A stretch of DNA of 64,000 bases from an uncultured Mobiluncus sp. (GCF_947254095.1 NZ_CAMYBV010000009.1:1-64000); one strand, 5' to 3'. Shown: positions 23,941 through 33,140, counted from the first letter of the stretch. Translations and numbers: made by a program. Notes: generated by a model from the sequence alone, not told the origin.

Positions 23941-24753
23941 TTATTTCTGGGTCGCTTTGGCGTCCCCGGCCATGGCGCCCTCAACCATGTGTACTACGGC
24001 TCGCGAGAATCCCGCGTCCTCGCCCGCCAGCAAACCGGCGATGGTGGAGCCGCCGGGGGAACACACCCGATCGACCAGTTGGCCGGGGTGAGCGCCCTTT
24101 TCCAAACCGTTTTGCAGCATGAGGGCGGAGCCCAGCAGCATCTGGGTCGCGGACTCGATGGCCGCAGTCTTCGTCAGGCCCGCAGCCACGCCGGCTTTTG
24201 CCAAGGCTTCCACGTAGGTATAAGTCCAGGCGGGGGCACACCCGGCAATGGCGGTAAACGCGGGGAACAAGGATTCCTCCAGCTCGACCGTGCGCCCCAC
24301 CGCGTTGAACAGTCCCAGGGCGTACTGCTTTTGTTCCGGGGTTACCGCCGGGTTCGCGCACAAGGCCGACATGGCGGCGTTGACCTGGGCGTTCAGGTTT
24401 GGCATGACCCGCACGATGGGGGTCTCCGGGGACAACCAGCCCTCCAGATGGTTCAGCCCGACCCCTCCGGCGATAGAAATGACCAGCTTTCCTCCCAGTT
24501 CCGGGGCAATTTCGGTGAGGACTGCGCCGATATGTTTCGGTTTCACGGCGACGACTACCGCGTCAACCGCCGCGATCAGTTCCCGGTTAGAAGCCACCTG
24601 CTGGGCTCCGAACTCTTTGGTCAGCGGGTGTTCCCCCGGGGTCACACCGAAGTCAGAAAAACTCAGGTCACTGGCCTTGACGAAGTCGTGCTTCAGGGCT
24701 CCCGCCGCGATTGCCGAACCCATGGCACCCATTCCAATAAAACCGAGTTTCAT
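23941..24753 (-). CDS. proC: Pyrroline-5-carboxylate reductase
   Basis: This enzyme carries out the last step of proline synthesis, reducing pyrroline-5-carboxylate with NAD(P)H. The 270-residue product starts with the dinucleotide-binding motif GFIGMGAMGSAIA. It has VVAVKPKHI and VRVMPNLNAQV in the expected places, and the family's C-terminal helix SPGGSTIAGLLAGEDAG near residue 225. Its length is normal. It is the first gene of the minus-strand proC-valS-fadD run. The divergent SDR gene starts 126 bases away. Confidence 0.95.
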   Translation of the reverse strand: MKLGFIGMGAMGSAIAAGALKHDFVKASDLSFSDFGVTPGEHPLTKEFGAQQVASNRELIAAVDAVVVAVKPKHIGAVLTEIAPELGGKLVISIAGGVGLNHLEGWLSPETPIVRVMPNLNAQVNAAMSALCANPAVTPEQKQYALGLFNAVGRTVELEESLFPAFTAIAGCAPAWTYTYVEALAKAGVAAGLTKTAAIESATQMLLGSALMLQNGLEKGAHPGQLVDRVCSPGGSTIAGLLAGEDAGFSRAVVHMVEGAMAGDAKATQK

Positions 24754-24879
24754 CTTGCCTCTTTTCCTGATTTGCGCAGTTTTCCCTGGCGCTCAGAGCA
24801 AACCGCCGGAGTCGTTTTCCTATAGGCTAAGTCTATAGCGTGGCTCTGCAGCCAAAAATTTTGGAAAGGTAACCAAAAG

Positions 24880-25731
24880 ATGAGCGTCACACCCGGACCC
24901 GTAAAGCCGTCCTCACACCCTCTTGACCCCCAAAGTTTCGGAATTACCGTTCCCGAAACGCGCCCGGCCCGCCAGCCGGGACGAGTGCTGGTGACCGGGG
25001 CTTCTACCGGCATCGGCTGGGAAACCGTGAAACAGCTGTGTGCCTGCGGATGGGAGGTTCTAGCGACCGCCCGGCGCGCCGAAAGGCTGGCCGCACTGGC
25101 TTATGAGACGGGCTGTGCGGCTTTTGCCGCTGACCTGACCATTCCTGAGCACGTGCAGGCGCTGTTTGAGTGGGCGACCGCCGAGGGACAGGTCGTGGAC
25201 GCGGTGGTCAATAATGCCGGGGGAGCGCGCGGCACCGACACCGTAAGGGAGGCAAAGCTGGAGCGGTGGAAAACCATGTACAGCATCAACGTTTTGTCCT
25301 CCCTGCAGGTCACTCAGGCTTTCCTGCCGCAAATGTTGGCTCACGGGGGTGGGGATTTGGTGTTCGTCACTTCGACTGCCGGTCACGAGACGTATCCGGG
25401 CGGGGCGGGTTATACCGCCGCCAAGCACGCCGAGGCGATGCTGCCCGAGACGTTGCGCCTGGAGCTGGTGGGTAAACCGATTCGGATTATCGAGATTATG
25501 CCCGGTTTGGTGCAAACCCCGGAATTTTCCTTGGCCCGCCTAGAGGACAAGGCTGCGGCGGAGGGCGTTTATGTCGGGGTGGACTATCCGCTGGTGGGGG
25601 CCGATGTCGCCCAAGCTATTGTGTGGACCTTGAACTTGCCGGCGCACGTGAATATCGACCAGCTGAAAATCAAGCCGGTGGAACAAGCCACCAGCACCAT
25701 CAAAGTCCGCCTGGACAATTCAGCCAGGTGA
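24880..25731 (+). CDS. Short-chain dehydrogenase/reductase
   Basis: This 283-residue NAD(P)-dependent oxidoreductase has the Rossmann motif VTGASTGIGWE near residue 32 and NNAGG near 110. The Ser of the catalytic set is in VTSTAG, and the catalytic YTAAK lies near 180. About 28 extra residues precede the domain. The layout resembles YdfG-like (serine/3-hydroxy acid) dehydrogenases, but the substrate cannot be named. GGAAAGG lies 11 bases upstream of the ATG. It is followed by the duplicated start region of the flavoprotein gene. Confidence 0.9.
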   Translation: MSVTPGPVKPSSHPLDPQSFGITVPETRPARQPGRVLVTGASTGIGWETVKQLCACGWEVLATARRAERLAALAYETGCAAFAADLTIPEHVQALFEWATAEGQVVDAVVNNAGGARGTDTVREAKLERWKTMYSINVLSSLQVTQAFLPQMLAHGGGDLVFVTSTAGHETYPGGAGYTAAKHAEAMLPETLRLELVGKPIRIIEIMPGLVQTPEFSLARLEDKAAAEGVYVGVDYPLVGADVAQAIVWTLNLPAHVNIDQLKIKPVEQATSTIKVRLDNSAR

Positions 25732-25734
25732 ACC

Positions 25735-25881
25735 ATGGCGCGGATTGTTGTTATAGGAGCCGGTTGGCGTGCCGACAGGGAGCGTAGCGAGTGTGTGTCG
25801 GCGCGTGGTGGTGTGGAGCCGGTGAAAAAACGTTGCGGGGCAACGTTTTCGGCGGAACTCCTGAAGAGAAACGGATATTAA
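25735..25881 (+). repeat. Duplicated gene start plus hairpin-rich spacer
   Basis: Bases 25735-25763 repeat the first 29 bases of the next gene (25883-25911) with 3 differences, all silent, so both read MARIVVIGAG. The spacer holds an inverted pair GCCGACA (25771-25777) and TGTCGGC (25796-25802). It also holds a perfect hairpin AAAACGTTGC-GGG-GCAACGTTTT near 25826-25849. The first copy stays open for 48 codons and stops at TAA 25879-25881, two bases before the true ATG. It looks like a REP-type insertion or slipped duplication. Confidence 0.75.
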
Positions 25882-25882
25882 G

Positions 25883-27313
25883 ATGGCCCGGATTGTTGTT
25901 ATAGGGGCTGGTATGGCCGGCCATTCGACAGCCCTCGGCTTAAAACACCGCCTAAAAGACGACCACGATGTCATCGTTATCAGCCCCGGCTCAGCGTGGA
26001 CGAATCCCGACGTCATGGCCCAGATTGCCTCCGGCCTGCAGTCGGTGCAGCGCCAAATCGTTCCGCTCGGTCCTCTCTATCGGCGCAAAGGAATTATTTT
26101 TCACCAGGGCGTGGCCACCGCGGTTTACCCCAAGGGCTACCGGGACGACCCGCGTCCCCAGGTCCAGATGACTTTTACCGGCTCACATCTGGAGGGGGAA
26201 GTCGCGCGGGTGCCTTACGATTACCTGGTCATCGCCACCGGGCACGACATTGATCGGGTCGCGGGCATTCCCGCGGAAGCGACCACGGTGCCGACCTGTG
26301 TCCTGGACCGCCTGGACAGCGCCATCGCGGGGGAGGCGGAACTGCGCAGACTGCTGTTTGAACTGCAGGATTCCCCGGTGGACGACAAGCCGAAAGTCAT
26401 CGCCATCGGTCGGTCCGCCCGCGGCATGGGTGGTTTCTACGGGGCGCTGGAATATGCCTTGTGCGTGGACGAGGTGCTGCGGGCCGCTTTCCTGCGCTCC
26501 CGGGTGGAACTGCACTTTTTCGACGCGGGACGACCGTGGATGTACGGCCACACCGACGACCCGAAGATGGAAGAGGACATGCAGACCGCCCTCGTGCATC
26601 TCATTGATCGGCACCGCCTGATTCTGCACAAAGATATGCGCCTGGCCTCGATCAATGGGCGCAGAGTCAGGTTTGTCCCGGTACACGGCGAGAGCCAGCC
26701 CGAAGAAATGGAATGCGATTTGGTGGCGGTGGAAGCGGCGCGGGTCCTCACTCCCTTGGCGGTGCATGACGCGAACGGAGCGGATTTGCGCGAGGACTTG
26801 TACGACGGCTGGGGGCGGCTGCGGGTGGACGCGAAAACCCAGCAAAACGGCTCCGGCCAAGTGGTGACAGTCTTGCCGCGCACTTTCCGCAATCCCACGT
26901 ATCGCAATATTTTTGGGATTGGTTCGGCTATCGCGATGGACACGCGCGAACTTACCGCGGATAGCGATTCTGTCCCGGCACCCGTCCCGATGCAGACTCG
27001 TGACATGGCTCACTTGATGAGCCGCCAGGTTACGGATTTGATTATTGAGGAACTGACCGACCAGAAAAACAAAGTTTTGCCTGAAACCTTGGAAGAGATT
27101 GAATCAGTGTTGAGTTTGTGTTGGGATTACGGGCTGATTTCCTCGCGGGGTTTCTATGCAGAGCTGACCTACCCAAAGAAAGGTAAAGACGCCGCGCGGC
27201 AGGTGCTGCGGGTACGTCACGGTTTGGGACCCTATTGGGCAGTGCGGATGGAGCGTTTCTTGGAACGCTACCGTGCCAAAGGCCGCGCCCTGTGGTGGAT
27301 GCTGCCCACGTAA
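25883..27313 (+). CDS. FAD-dependent oxidoreductase, SQR/NDH-2-like
   Basis: This 476-residue flavoprotein opens with VVIGAGMAGHSTALG, the FAD-binding GxGxxG motif. Its second dinucleotide region (IAIGRSARGMGGFYG) lies near residue 175, and a C-terminal GIGSAIAMDTR element resembles the 'GD' motif of the family. The overall layout matches sulfide:quinone oxidoreductase-like and type II NADH dehydrogenase-like proteins, acting at the membrane surface with quinones. The characteristic SQR catalytic cysteines are not obvious, so the substrate is open. The gene has a duplicated copy of its start 148 bases upstream. Confidence 0.82.
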   Translation: MARIVVIGAGMAGHSTALGLKHRLKDDHDVIVISPGSAWTNPDVMAQIASGLQSVQRQIVPLGPLYRRKGIIFHQGVATAVYPKGYRDDPRPQVQMTFTGSHLEGEVARVPYDYLVIATGHDIDRVAGIPAEATTVPTCVLDRLDSAIAGEAELRRLLFELQDSPVDDKPKVIAIGRSARGMGGFYGALEYALCVDEVLRAAFLRSRVELHFFDAGRPWMYGHTDDPKMEEDMQTALVHLIDRHRLILHKDMRLASINGRRVRFVPVHGESQPEEMECDLVAVEAARVLTPLAVHDANGADLREDLYDGWGRLRVDAKTQQNGSGQVVTVLPRTFRNPTYRNIFGIGSAIAMDTRELTADSDSVPAPVPMQTRDMAHLMSRQVTDLIIEELTDQKNKVLPETLEEIESVLSLCWDYGLISSRGFYAELTYPKKGKDAARQVLRVRHGLGPYWAVRMERFLERYRAKGRALWWMLPT

Positions 27314-27317
27314 GAGC

Positions 27318-27836
27318 CTATTCGGAATCTTCGTCCGGTTCCGGCACCGCGTCGGGAAGCTGCTCGGCCAAATGCTCAAAGAAATCCTCGCTGGATTCCA
27401 AGGCGCAGCGTACCTGTTCGTCCAGCTGCGCGTCCGTCAAGCCGGTACGCCAGCTGATGGGCAGTTCCGTATGCACGTAGACTTCGCGATCCTCGGTCAC
27501 TCGCGCGTAGGCTTTCGGCCAGTAGTAATCCGTGTTCCAGCGGTTACAAATCGAGTTAATCAGGATGAAATCGTCTAGTTCCGGTTCTCCGCGCCAAGTG
27601 CCGCGCACACAGAGGATAGTGTCCTTTTCTCCGGTTACCTGGAAGTAATAGATGCCGTTTTGCCAGGCCCCGCCTACATCGCCGTCGTGGTTGACCTGGT
27701 AACTCCAGTTGTGGCCTTCCAGGACTTTCTTAACTCGGTCACGAGTCAGGTTGGGCAGCCTATTGACGGAAAAAGGCGCGTTGTCGAATGGCAACTCGAA
27801 AGGATTATCGAAAAAATCCCCGCTGTCCTCACTCAT
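27318..27836 (-). CDS. YbjN domain-containing protein
   Basis: This 172-residue acidic protein has the YbjN pattern: a long helix, then WQNGIYYFQ..GEKDTILCVRGTW, then NRWNTDYYWPKAYAR, then the helix-forming C terminus. YbjN-type proteins resemble type III secretion chaperones, and their role in actinobacteria is unknown. It is convergent with the flavoprotein gene, with only 4 bases between their stop codons. No motif suggests an enzyme. Confidence 0.8.
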   Translation of the reverse strand: MSEDSGDFFDNPFELPFDNAPFSVNRLPNLTRDRVKKVLEGHNWSYQVNHDGDVGGAWQNGIYYFQVTGEKDTILCVRGTWRGEPELDDFILINSICNRWNTDYYWPKAYARVTEDREVYVHTELPISWRTGLTDAQLDEQVRCALESSEDFFEHLAEQLPDAVPEPDEDSE

Positions 27837-27980
27837 GGCCCGTCTCCTCCCGACTGGTGGTAGGTTTCATTTTAGCCGATTTCACCAGGCCCTGCCGCGG
27901 AATTTCTCTGGGGGTGAAAGCGCGGGTTTCCGCTGGGAATTGCGGGTTATTGCTCGCTGACCCGCCCACAGTAGGATGGG

Positions 27981-29276
27981 ATGGTGCAGGAAAAACCTCC
28001 GGAACTGGCTTTCACGTGGCGCGGAAAACACGAAGTGGTGTTGCCCGAAACTCGACCCTACGTCCCCGCCGAACGCTACCGCGAAATGCTCGGGGATGAA
28101 GTGGCGACATCGCAGTGCGAAAACCGCCTCTATATCGGGGAAAACTTGCAGGTCATGAGCGGATTGCTGCCCCAATACGAGGGCAGCGTCGACTGTATCT
28201 ATATCGATCCGCCGTTTAACTCCGGGGCTGACTATGTGCAACAGATTCGCACGCACCACCGCGGTGCCTCGAAACGCACTATTGCCGTGAAACAGTATGG
28301 CGACCGCTGGAAAACCGCTGATTATCTGCAACATCTGTACGAGAGGCTGACGGTGCTACGGCGATTTTTGTCGCCAACGGGAACGATTTTTGTGCACTGC
28401 GATTGGCATTCCTCCGCCGCTTTGCGCCTGGTTATGGACGAGGTGTTTGGGGCAAGTAACCTGGTCAACGAGATTGTGTGGGCTTACGCTTCGGGCGGGG
28501 GGTCGAGGCGGGCTTTTGGCCACAAACACGACACCATCCTGTTTTACGCCCGCGACCGGCACCGCCACTACTTCGACCCCGATGCGGTGCGGGTGGCGTA
28601 TAACGCGGCCATTGCCCCGAAACGCCGCGAAATGTTTAACCCGCTGGGTATGGTCGCCCCCGATGTTTGGCAGATTTCCCGGCCGCCGAATCATTCCGAA
28701 ACCTGGGTGGGGTATCCGACTCAAAAACCGGTGGAAGTCATGCAACGCGCCATCGCCGCGGCGTGCCCGCCGGGGGGACTGGTGATGGACTGCTTTGCCG
28801 GGTCCGGTTCCACTTTGGTGGCGGCAGCCCAGCTGGGACGGCGTTTCCTGGGGATAGAGCGCAATAGTTTGGGGGTGCATCTGGCTCGGCGGCGCCTGGT
28901 GCAGGACGGGGTCGGCTTTGAGGTGTGGCGAGATTCCGCCTCCTGGGGAGCCAACCAAATCGTGCCGGGCTTGGAGTTGTTGGGCCGAGAGGTCGAGACC
29001 CGCATCGCGAAGTTGGGTGCCGCCGGGGCGAAATGTGCCGCTGGGGACGATACGACCGACAAATCCGACAAACCGGACTGGACGGAGCTGGTGGATTGGG
29101 TGGCTCTGGATCCGGATTTTGCCGGTTTTTCCGCCGGAGTTTTCACGCCTCAGTCCGTGGTGGCGCCGTCACGAGACACGGTCGTTGATTTTGCCGCCTT
29201 CGGGGAGAACCCTCGTGGGGTGGGACTGGTGGCAGATGTGACCGGGCAAGATTACTTCGTTAGGCTGGACGCATGA
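27981..29276 (+). CDS. Site-specific DNA methyltransferase (beta class, N6-A/N4-C)
   Basis: This 431-residue protein transfers a methyl group from AdoMet to adenine N6 or cytosine N4. The catalytic motif DPPFNSG lies near residue 75 and the AdoMet motif FAGSGST near 275; this order (catalytic first) defines the beta class. YPTQKPVEVM is also typical, as in type III Mod proteins. A C-terminal extension of about 110 residues follows the core and may bind DNA. No restriction gene of the usual type III kind is adjacent. Instead its stop overlaps (ATGA) the start of an HNH nuclease gene. The recognition sequence cannot be told from the protein. Confidence 0.9.
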   Translation: MVQEKPPELAFTWRGKHEVVLPETRPYVPAERYREMLGDEVATSQCENRLYIGENLQVMSGLLPQYEGSVDCIYIDPPFNSGADYVQQIRTHHRGASKRTIAVKQYGDRWKTADYLQHLYERLTVLRRFLSPTGTIFVHCDWHSSAALRLVMDEVFGASNLVNEIVWAYASGGGSRRAFGHKHDTILFYARDRHRHYFDPDAVRVAYNAAIAPKRREMFNPLGMVAPDVWQISRPPNHSETWVGYPTQKPVEVMQRAIAAACPPGGLVMDCFAGSGSTLVAAAQLGRRFLGIERNSLGVHLARRRLVQDGVGFEVWRDSASWGANQIVPGLELLGREVETRIAKLGAAGAKCAAGDDTTDKSDKPDWTELVDWVALDPDFAGFSAGVFTPQSVVAPSRDTVVDFAAFGENPRGVGLVADVTGQDYFVRLDA

Positions 29277-30163
29277 GCAAACAGAATAAAACTGGTCAGG
29301 GTGCTGGGCCGGAGGAAAACCGCGGTCTGGAACCGGAAACTCCGCAGGTGGCACCCTGGGATGGGTGGTTCGGCAAGAGTTCAAACCGTAACCAGCGCGG
29401 ACGCAATCTGGCTTTGGTGGCTTTCGCTGTGGTGGCTGTGACCGGTTTGGGCACTCAGTTCGTCGGGGACGACGGCTGGTTGTTCGGGCTCATCGGCGGT
29501 GACCAGACTCATTCCGCCAGTCAATCAGGGAACGCCGGGGAACAGACTCGTGACGCCGCTGCTGGAAAAACTGCGGGGAGCCGCGCTAGTGACGTGTTGG
29601 GCACTTTGGAAGTGCGCGACAAAGATCCTTTCCACGGCTTCGACCGCGAGCAATTGTTCGGCAAGGGGTGGCTGGATCTCGACGGTGACAATTGCAATAC
29701 GCGCAACGAAGTGCTGGCTCGCGACCTAGAGAACATCCAATATCGAACGGCTACGAACACCACTCCCGCTCACTGCGTGGTGCAAAGCGGGGTTTTGCAC
29801 GATAAATACACCGGGGAAACCGTTGATTTCAAGCGGTCGCAGGAAACCTCTGACGCGGTCCAGATTGACCACGTGGTGGCGTTGGGTAACGTGTGGCGTA
29901 CTGGCGGCCAGCAGCTCAGCCAGCGGCAACGGGAAGCCATCGCTAACGATCCGCTGAACTTGGAAGCGGTGAAAGGCCAGGCCAATCAGGATAAACAATC
30001 CCAGGATGCGTCCGAATGGCTGCCGCCCGCACGCGATTACCGCTGCGCTTACGTGGCGCGTCAGATTGCGGTGAAAGCGAAATACGGGCTGTGGGTGACC
30101 CTGGCAGAGAAACAGGCCATGATGGGGGTGCTGAAAGGGTGTCCGGAAGAGCCAATTCCATAG
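29273..30163 (+). CDS. Membrane-anchored HNH nuclease (DUF1524/GmrSD C-terminal type)
   Basis: This 296-residue protein has a hydrophilic N terminus, one membrane helix (about residues 43-60) and a C-terminal HNH domain (about 120-290). It contains QIDHVVALGNVW, ANDPLNLEAV, NQDKQSQDASEWLPP and YRCAYVARQIAVK..YGLWV, which are hallmarks of the DUF1524 HNH family. The helix would place the nuclease outside the cell, where many actinobacterial relatives act. It overlaps the methyltransferase gene by 4 bases (ATGA) and is probably cotranslated. Whether it forms a restriction pair with that gene is uncertain because of its location. A terminator follows. Confidence 0.85.
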   Translation: MSKQNKTGQGAGPEENRGLEPETPQVAPWDGWFGKSSNRNQRGRNLALVAFAVVAVTGLGTQFVGDDGWLFGLIGGDQTHSASQSGNAGEQTRDAAAGKTAGSRASDVLGTLEVRDKDPFHGFDREQLFGKGWLDLDGDNCNTRNEVLARDLENIQYRTATNTTPAHCVVQSGVLHDKYTGETVDFKRSQETSDAVQIDHVVALGNVWRTGGQQLSQRQREAIANDPLNLEAVKGQANQDKQSQDASEWLPPARDYRCAYVARQIAVKAKYGLWVTLAEKQAMMGVLKGCPEEPIP

Positions 30164-30205
30164 GTATCAAACTGGAATTGGTGATTATAAGGTGGGATTT
30201 GGGCT

Positions 30206-30240
30206 GTAGCTGCCAATAATGGCAGCTACCGCGCTATTTT
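30206..30240 (+). terminator. Perfect hairpin after the HNH nuclease gene
   Basis: GTAGCTGCCA (30206-30215) and TGGCAGCTAC (30220-30229) pair perfectly around the loop ATAA, and four T follow at 30237-30240. It ends the plus-strand methyltransferase-nuclease unit, and could also end modC transcription from the other side. Confidence 0.75.
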
Positions 30241-30267
30241 CACCTTATATATACGGTTTATAAAAAC

Positions 30268-31410
30268 CTAACGCGGATACACCGTAATCTGAGTGGCTTT
30301 AACCTCGGCGAAAATGGGTGAACCGGGTTCCAGCTGCAGGGCGCTGACGGCTTGCGGGGTCAGGACGGCTTGAATGCTTTGCCCCCCGTCCAGCTCCAAA
30401 CTGATCCACTGCACCGCGCCGCGCGGCGTGATATCCGTGACGCGGGCCTGCCAGGTGTTGCGCGGAGAGCCGGAAACAGCCGTCTCGAACAGAGCCACGG
30501 ACTGGGGAGCAAAAGCAGTGAGAGCTGGGGTTTGAGGGCCGGGATGATGCTGGCCTTGCCAGAGTCCCGTCAGTTTCACCCCGCCGGCATCAATGGTGGC
30601 GACTTCGCCGGATTCCTCAATGACCCCGGCCAACAGGTTCATGCCGGACAGGTTTTCCAGAAACTTCGTGGCAGGCTGGCCCAGCATTTCCACCACTGTG
30701 CCTTCCCCGATCAAATGGCCGTTCTCGACGGCGACCACGTGATCAGCCAGCATCCACACGTCGAGCGGATCGTGGGTGACAAAAATCACGGTCGGCCGCG
30801 GCTCTTGACGTAGCCGTTTCGACAGCACTTCCCGCAGTTTGGCGGCAGTTTCGACGTCAAGGGCGGAAAATGGTTCGTCCAACAGCACGACTTGCGGGTG
30901 CGTCGCTAGGGCTCGAGCCAACGCCACGCGCTGCGACTGCCCGCCGGACAGCGCCGTAGCGGGGCGATCCGCCAGTTCCAAAGCGCCCACGGCCGCTAGC
31001 TCCTGGCGCGCGATACGCCGAGCCTCCGCCCGTGACCGGTGGCGGGCTCGCGGCCCAAACGCCACGTTTTCCAGCACGCTCAAGTGTGGAAACAGCAGGG
31101 GTTTTTGGGTCAGCATAGCGACTGGACGTTGATGGGGCGGCAGGAACCGGGTGGCATCAGCAAACACCGTTTCCCCGCTGCGAACCTCTCCTGAATCGGG
31201 AGCCAGCAGCCCGGAAATCATCCCCAAAATCGTAGACTTCCCGGCCCCGTTCGGTCCGACGATAGCAGTAATCAGTCCCGCCGGAAAAGCGCACTGCACC
31301 GTGACGTCGCGTTCCTCGATGCCTGCCTTCACCAGGACTTCGCTCCCAGCCGCGGTGGTGGCGGACCGGAATTCTGCGGGGTTTGCCGCGGTTTCAGGGC
31401 GAGTTTTCAC
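30268..31410 (-). CDS. modC: Molybdate ABC transporter ATP-binding protein
   Basis: This 380-residue protein drives molybdate uptake. Walker A GPNGAGKS lies near residue 53, the signature LSGGQSQRVALARAL near 153, Walker B VVLLDEPFSALD near 175, and the switch His in VTHDPLD. A C-terminal TOBE domain (about 310-378) binds molybdate, as in ModC. The GTG start overlaps the modB stop (GTGA). It is the last gene of modABC on the minus strand. Confidence 0.92.
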   Translation of the reverse strand: MKTRPETAANPAEFRSATTAAGSEVLVKAGIEERDVTVQCAFPAGLITAIVGPNGAGKSTILGMISGLLAPDSGEVRSGETVFADATRFLPPHQRPVAMLTQKPLLFPHLSVLENVAFGPRARHRSRAEARRIARQELAAVGALELADRPATALSGGQSQRVALARALATHPQVVLLDEPFSALDVETAAKLREVLSKRLRQEPRPTVIFVTHDPLDVWMLADHVVAVENGHLIGEGTVVEMLGQPATKFLENLSGMNLLAGVIEESGEVATIDAGGVKLTGLWQGQHHPGPQTPALTAFAPQSVALFETAVSGSPRNTWQARVTDITPRGAVQWISLELDGGQSIQAVLTPQAVSALQLEPGSPIFAEVKATQITVYPR

Positions 31411-32234
31411 TGGTCGTCACCACTTTCCGGCTGCGTCGTGAGCTGCTTGGTGCGGCGGGTGGTAAAGATGGCCGACAATCCCATCATGGTGGCTGCCAGC
31501 AGCACCAAGACTACGGACAGCGCCAAAGCCAGGTCAGAGTCGTCCTCGCGCAACAGATAGATTGCCTGGGGGAGGGTGCGGGTCACCCCTTGCAGAGAAC
31601 CCGCGAAAGTCAGCGTCGCCCCGAATTCGCCCAAGGCGCGGGCAAAAGCCATGGTGGCGCCCCCGACTATGGCAGGGCTCAGCAAGGGTAGCGTGACGCG
31701 GCGCAACACATAGGTTGGAGACGCCCCCAAGGTCGCCGCAATCCGCTCGTAACCGGAATCAAAAGTGCGCAACGCGGACTCCAGGGACACCACGTAGTAA
31801 GGCATGGCCACGAAGGTTTGCCCCAGCACCACGGCTATGGTGGTGAACCCAATCTCGATACCGGCCAAGGACAGGTACTGCCCCACTACGCCGCGGCGCC
31901 CCAGCGTCACCAAGAGCGCTAAACCGGCCACGACCGGTGGCAACACCATGGGCAGGACCGCGAAAGTGCGCCACACGTACGCCCAAAATCCCTCGGTGCG
32001 CGAGATGAGCAGCGCCAGGGGCGTACCCAGAATCAACACCAGCACCAGCGACACCAAGCAGGTACGCAGGCTCAACAGCAAAGCGTCGCGGGATTCGTCG
32101 CGAGTCAGGATCTCCGCCAGACGGGTCCACGGCACTCGCACCATCAGCCCGACAATAGGCAAAACGACCAACAGCAAGGCTATCCCCGCTGGCAGATACA
32201 GCCAGCGGGGAAAACCGTGGTTATTAGCGTTCAA
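31407..32234 (-). CDS. modB: Molybdate ABC transporter permease
   Basis: This 275-residue integral membrane protein has about six helices and the EAA loop motif region ERIAATLGASPTYVLRRVTLPLL near residues 160-185, typical of ModB. It starts with TTG 32234, and AAGG lies about 8 bases upstream, 9 bases after the modA stop. Its partner ATPase overlaps its end. It forms the channel through which molybdate delivered by ModA enters. Confidence 0.92.
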   Translation of the reverse strand: MNANNHGFPRWLYLPAGIALLLVVLPIVGLMVRVPWTRLAEILTRDESRDALLLSLRTCLVSLVLVLILGTPLALLISRTEGFWAYVWRTFAVLPMVLPPVVAGLALLVTLGRRGVVGQYLSLAGIEIGFTTIAVVLGQTFVAMPYYVVSLESALRTFDSGYERIAATLGASPTYVLRRVTLPLLSPAIVGGATMAFARALGEFGATLTFAGSLQGVTRTLPQAIYLLREDDSDLALALSVVLVLLAATMMGLSAIFTTRRTKQLTTQPESGDDQ

Positions 32235-32243
32235 CGCGAACCC

Positions 32244-33053
32244 TTACTTAGTGGGACTCATAAACCCGTACTTGGCAAAGACCTTTTGCGCCGCAGCGGA
32301 CAACACATAGTCCACGAACGCTTTTGCGGCCGCGTCGTTGCCGTTGTCGGCAGCCATCTTGGTGACCACAATCGGGTAGGCGTTGACCACGGTGTCAGAG
32401 CCGGGAATATCGATGGTGTCCACCGCGTCCTTTTCCACCAACGCGTCAGTCTGGTACACCACGCCCGCGTCAGCTTCACCGCTCACGACCTTGCCCATCA
32501 CGTCCTTGACCGAAGTCTCTTCGGACACAGCCTGACCCGTGAAACCGACCTTTTGCGCCAAGTCACGATAAGCGTTGCCGCAGGGAACCCCCTCGGCGCA
32601 AATGACCAGTTTCTTGCCAGTGAGGGAATTGTCCAGACCGGTGACCCCGGCCGGGTTACCTTTCGGCACTGCCAAGGTCAGGGTATTGTTCACAAAAATG
32701 CTCGGTTCGCCGGAGTTCAGACCCGCGTCGGTCGCTTTCTTCATGTTCTTTTCGTCAGCGGAGGCGAACACGTCAGCTTTGGCGCCTCCTTGCATCTGAT
32801 CGAACAGGGAGGAGGAACCGTCAAAGTTGAACTTCACGGCAATGTCGGGGTTTTCCTTCTGGAAAGATTCGCCCAGCTCAGAGAAACTCGCCTTGAGAGA
32901 GGCGGCGGCGAATACTTGAATGGTCTTGGCTTCAGCGGTTTTGCTCGGTTCTGAGTTCGCGGTGTTGGCGTTGTCCGGTGCACAAGCGGTGAGGCCGGTG
33001 GCTGCCAGGGCGAGGCCGGCCAAGCCCGCGCCGAGACGTGCGAGTGTTTTCAT
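32244..33053 (-). CDS. modA: Molybdate-binding lipoprotein
   Basis: This 269-residue lipoprotein has a signal peptide with lipobox LTAC (about residue 24), then a Thr/Asn-rich linker and the ModA domain. Oxyanion-binding residues are expected in AAASLKASFSELG and FNFDGSSSL near residues 50-85, and the family segments ADVFASADEKNM and VNAYPIVVTK are present. It captures molybdate (or tungstate) for ModBC. A hairpin lies in its 5' leader at 33077-33101. Confidence 0.93.
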   Translation of the reverse strand: MKTLARLGAGLAGLALAATGLTACAPDNANTANSEPSKTAEAKTIQVFAAASLKASFSELGESFQKENPDIAVKFNFDGSSSLFDQMQGGAKADVFASADEKNMKKATDAGLNSGEPSIFVNNTLTLAVPKGNPAGVTGLDNSLTGKKLVICAEGVPCGNAYRDLAQKVGFTGQAVSEETSVKDVMGKVVSGEADAGVVYQTDALVEKDAVDTIDIPGSDTVVNAYPIVVTKMAADNGNDAAAKAFVDYVLSAAAQKVFAKYGFMSPTK

Positions 33054-33076
33054 GAGTTTTCCTTTCGCGAAAGCCA

Positions 33077-33101
33077 GGTCGGCGGTTTTCCGTTGCCGAC
33101 C
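33077..33101 (-). promoter_or_regulatory. Hairpin in the modA leader
   Basis: On the minus strand GGTCGGCAACGG, AAAA and CCGCCGACC can fold into a stem with a small bulge, about 25-50 bases before the modA ATG. It may affect modA expression. I see no match that would let me call a known riboswitch. Confidence 0.35.
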
Positions 33102-33140
33102 GTTTCATTGGGGCAACACTAGGGTGTCGTCAGGTTTTCC

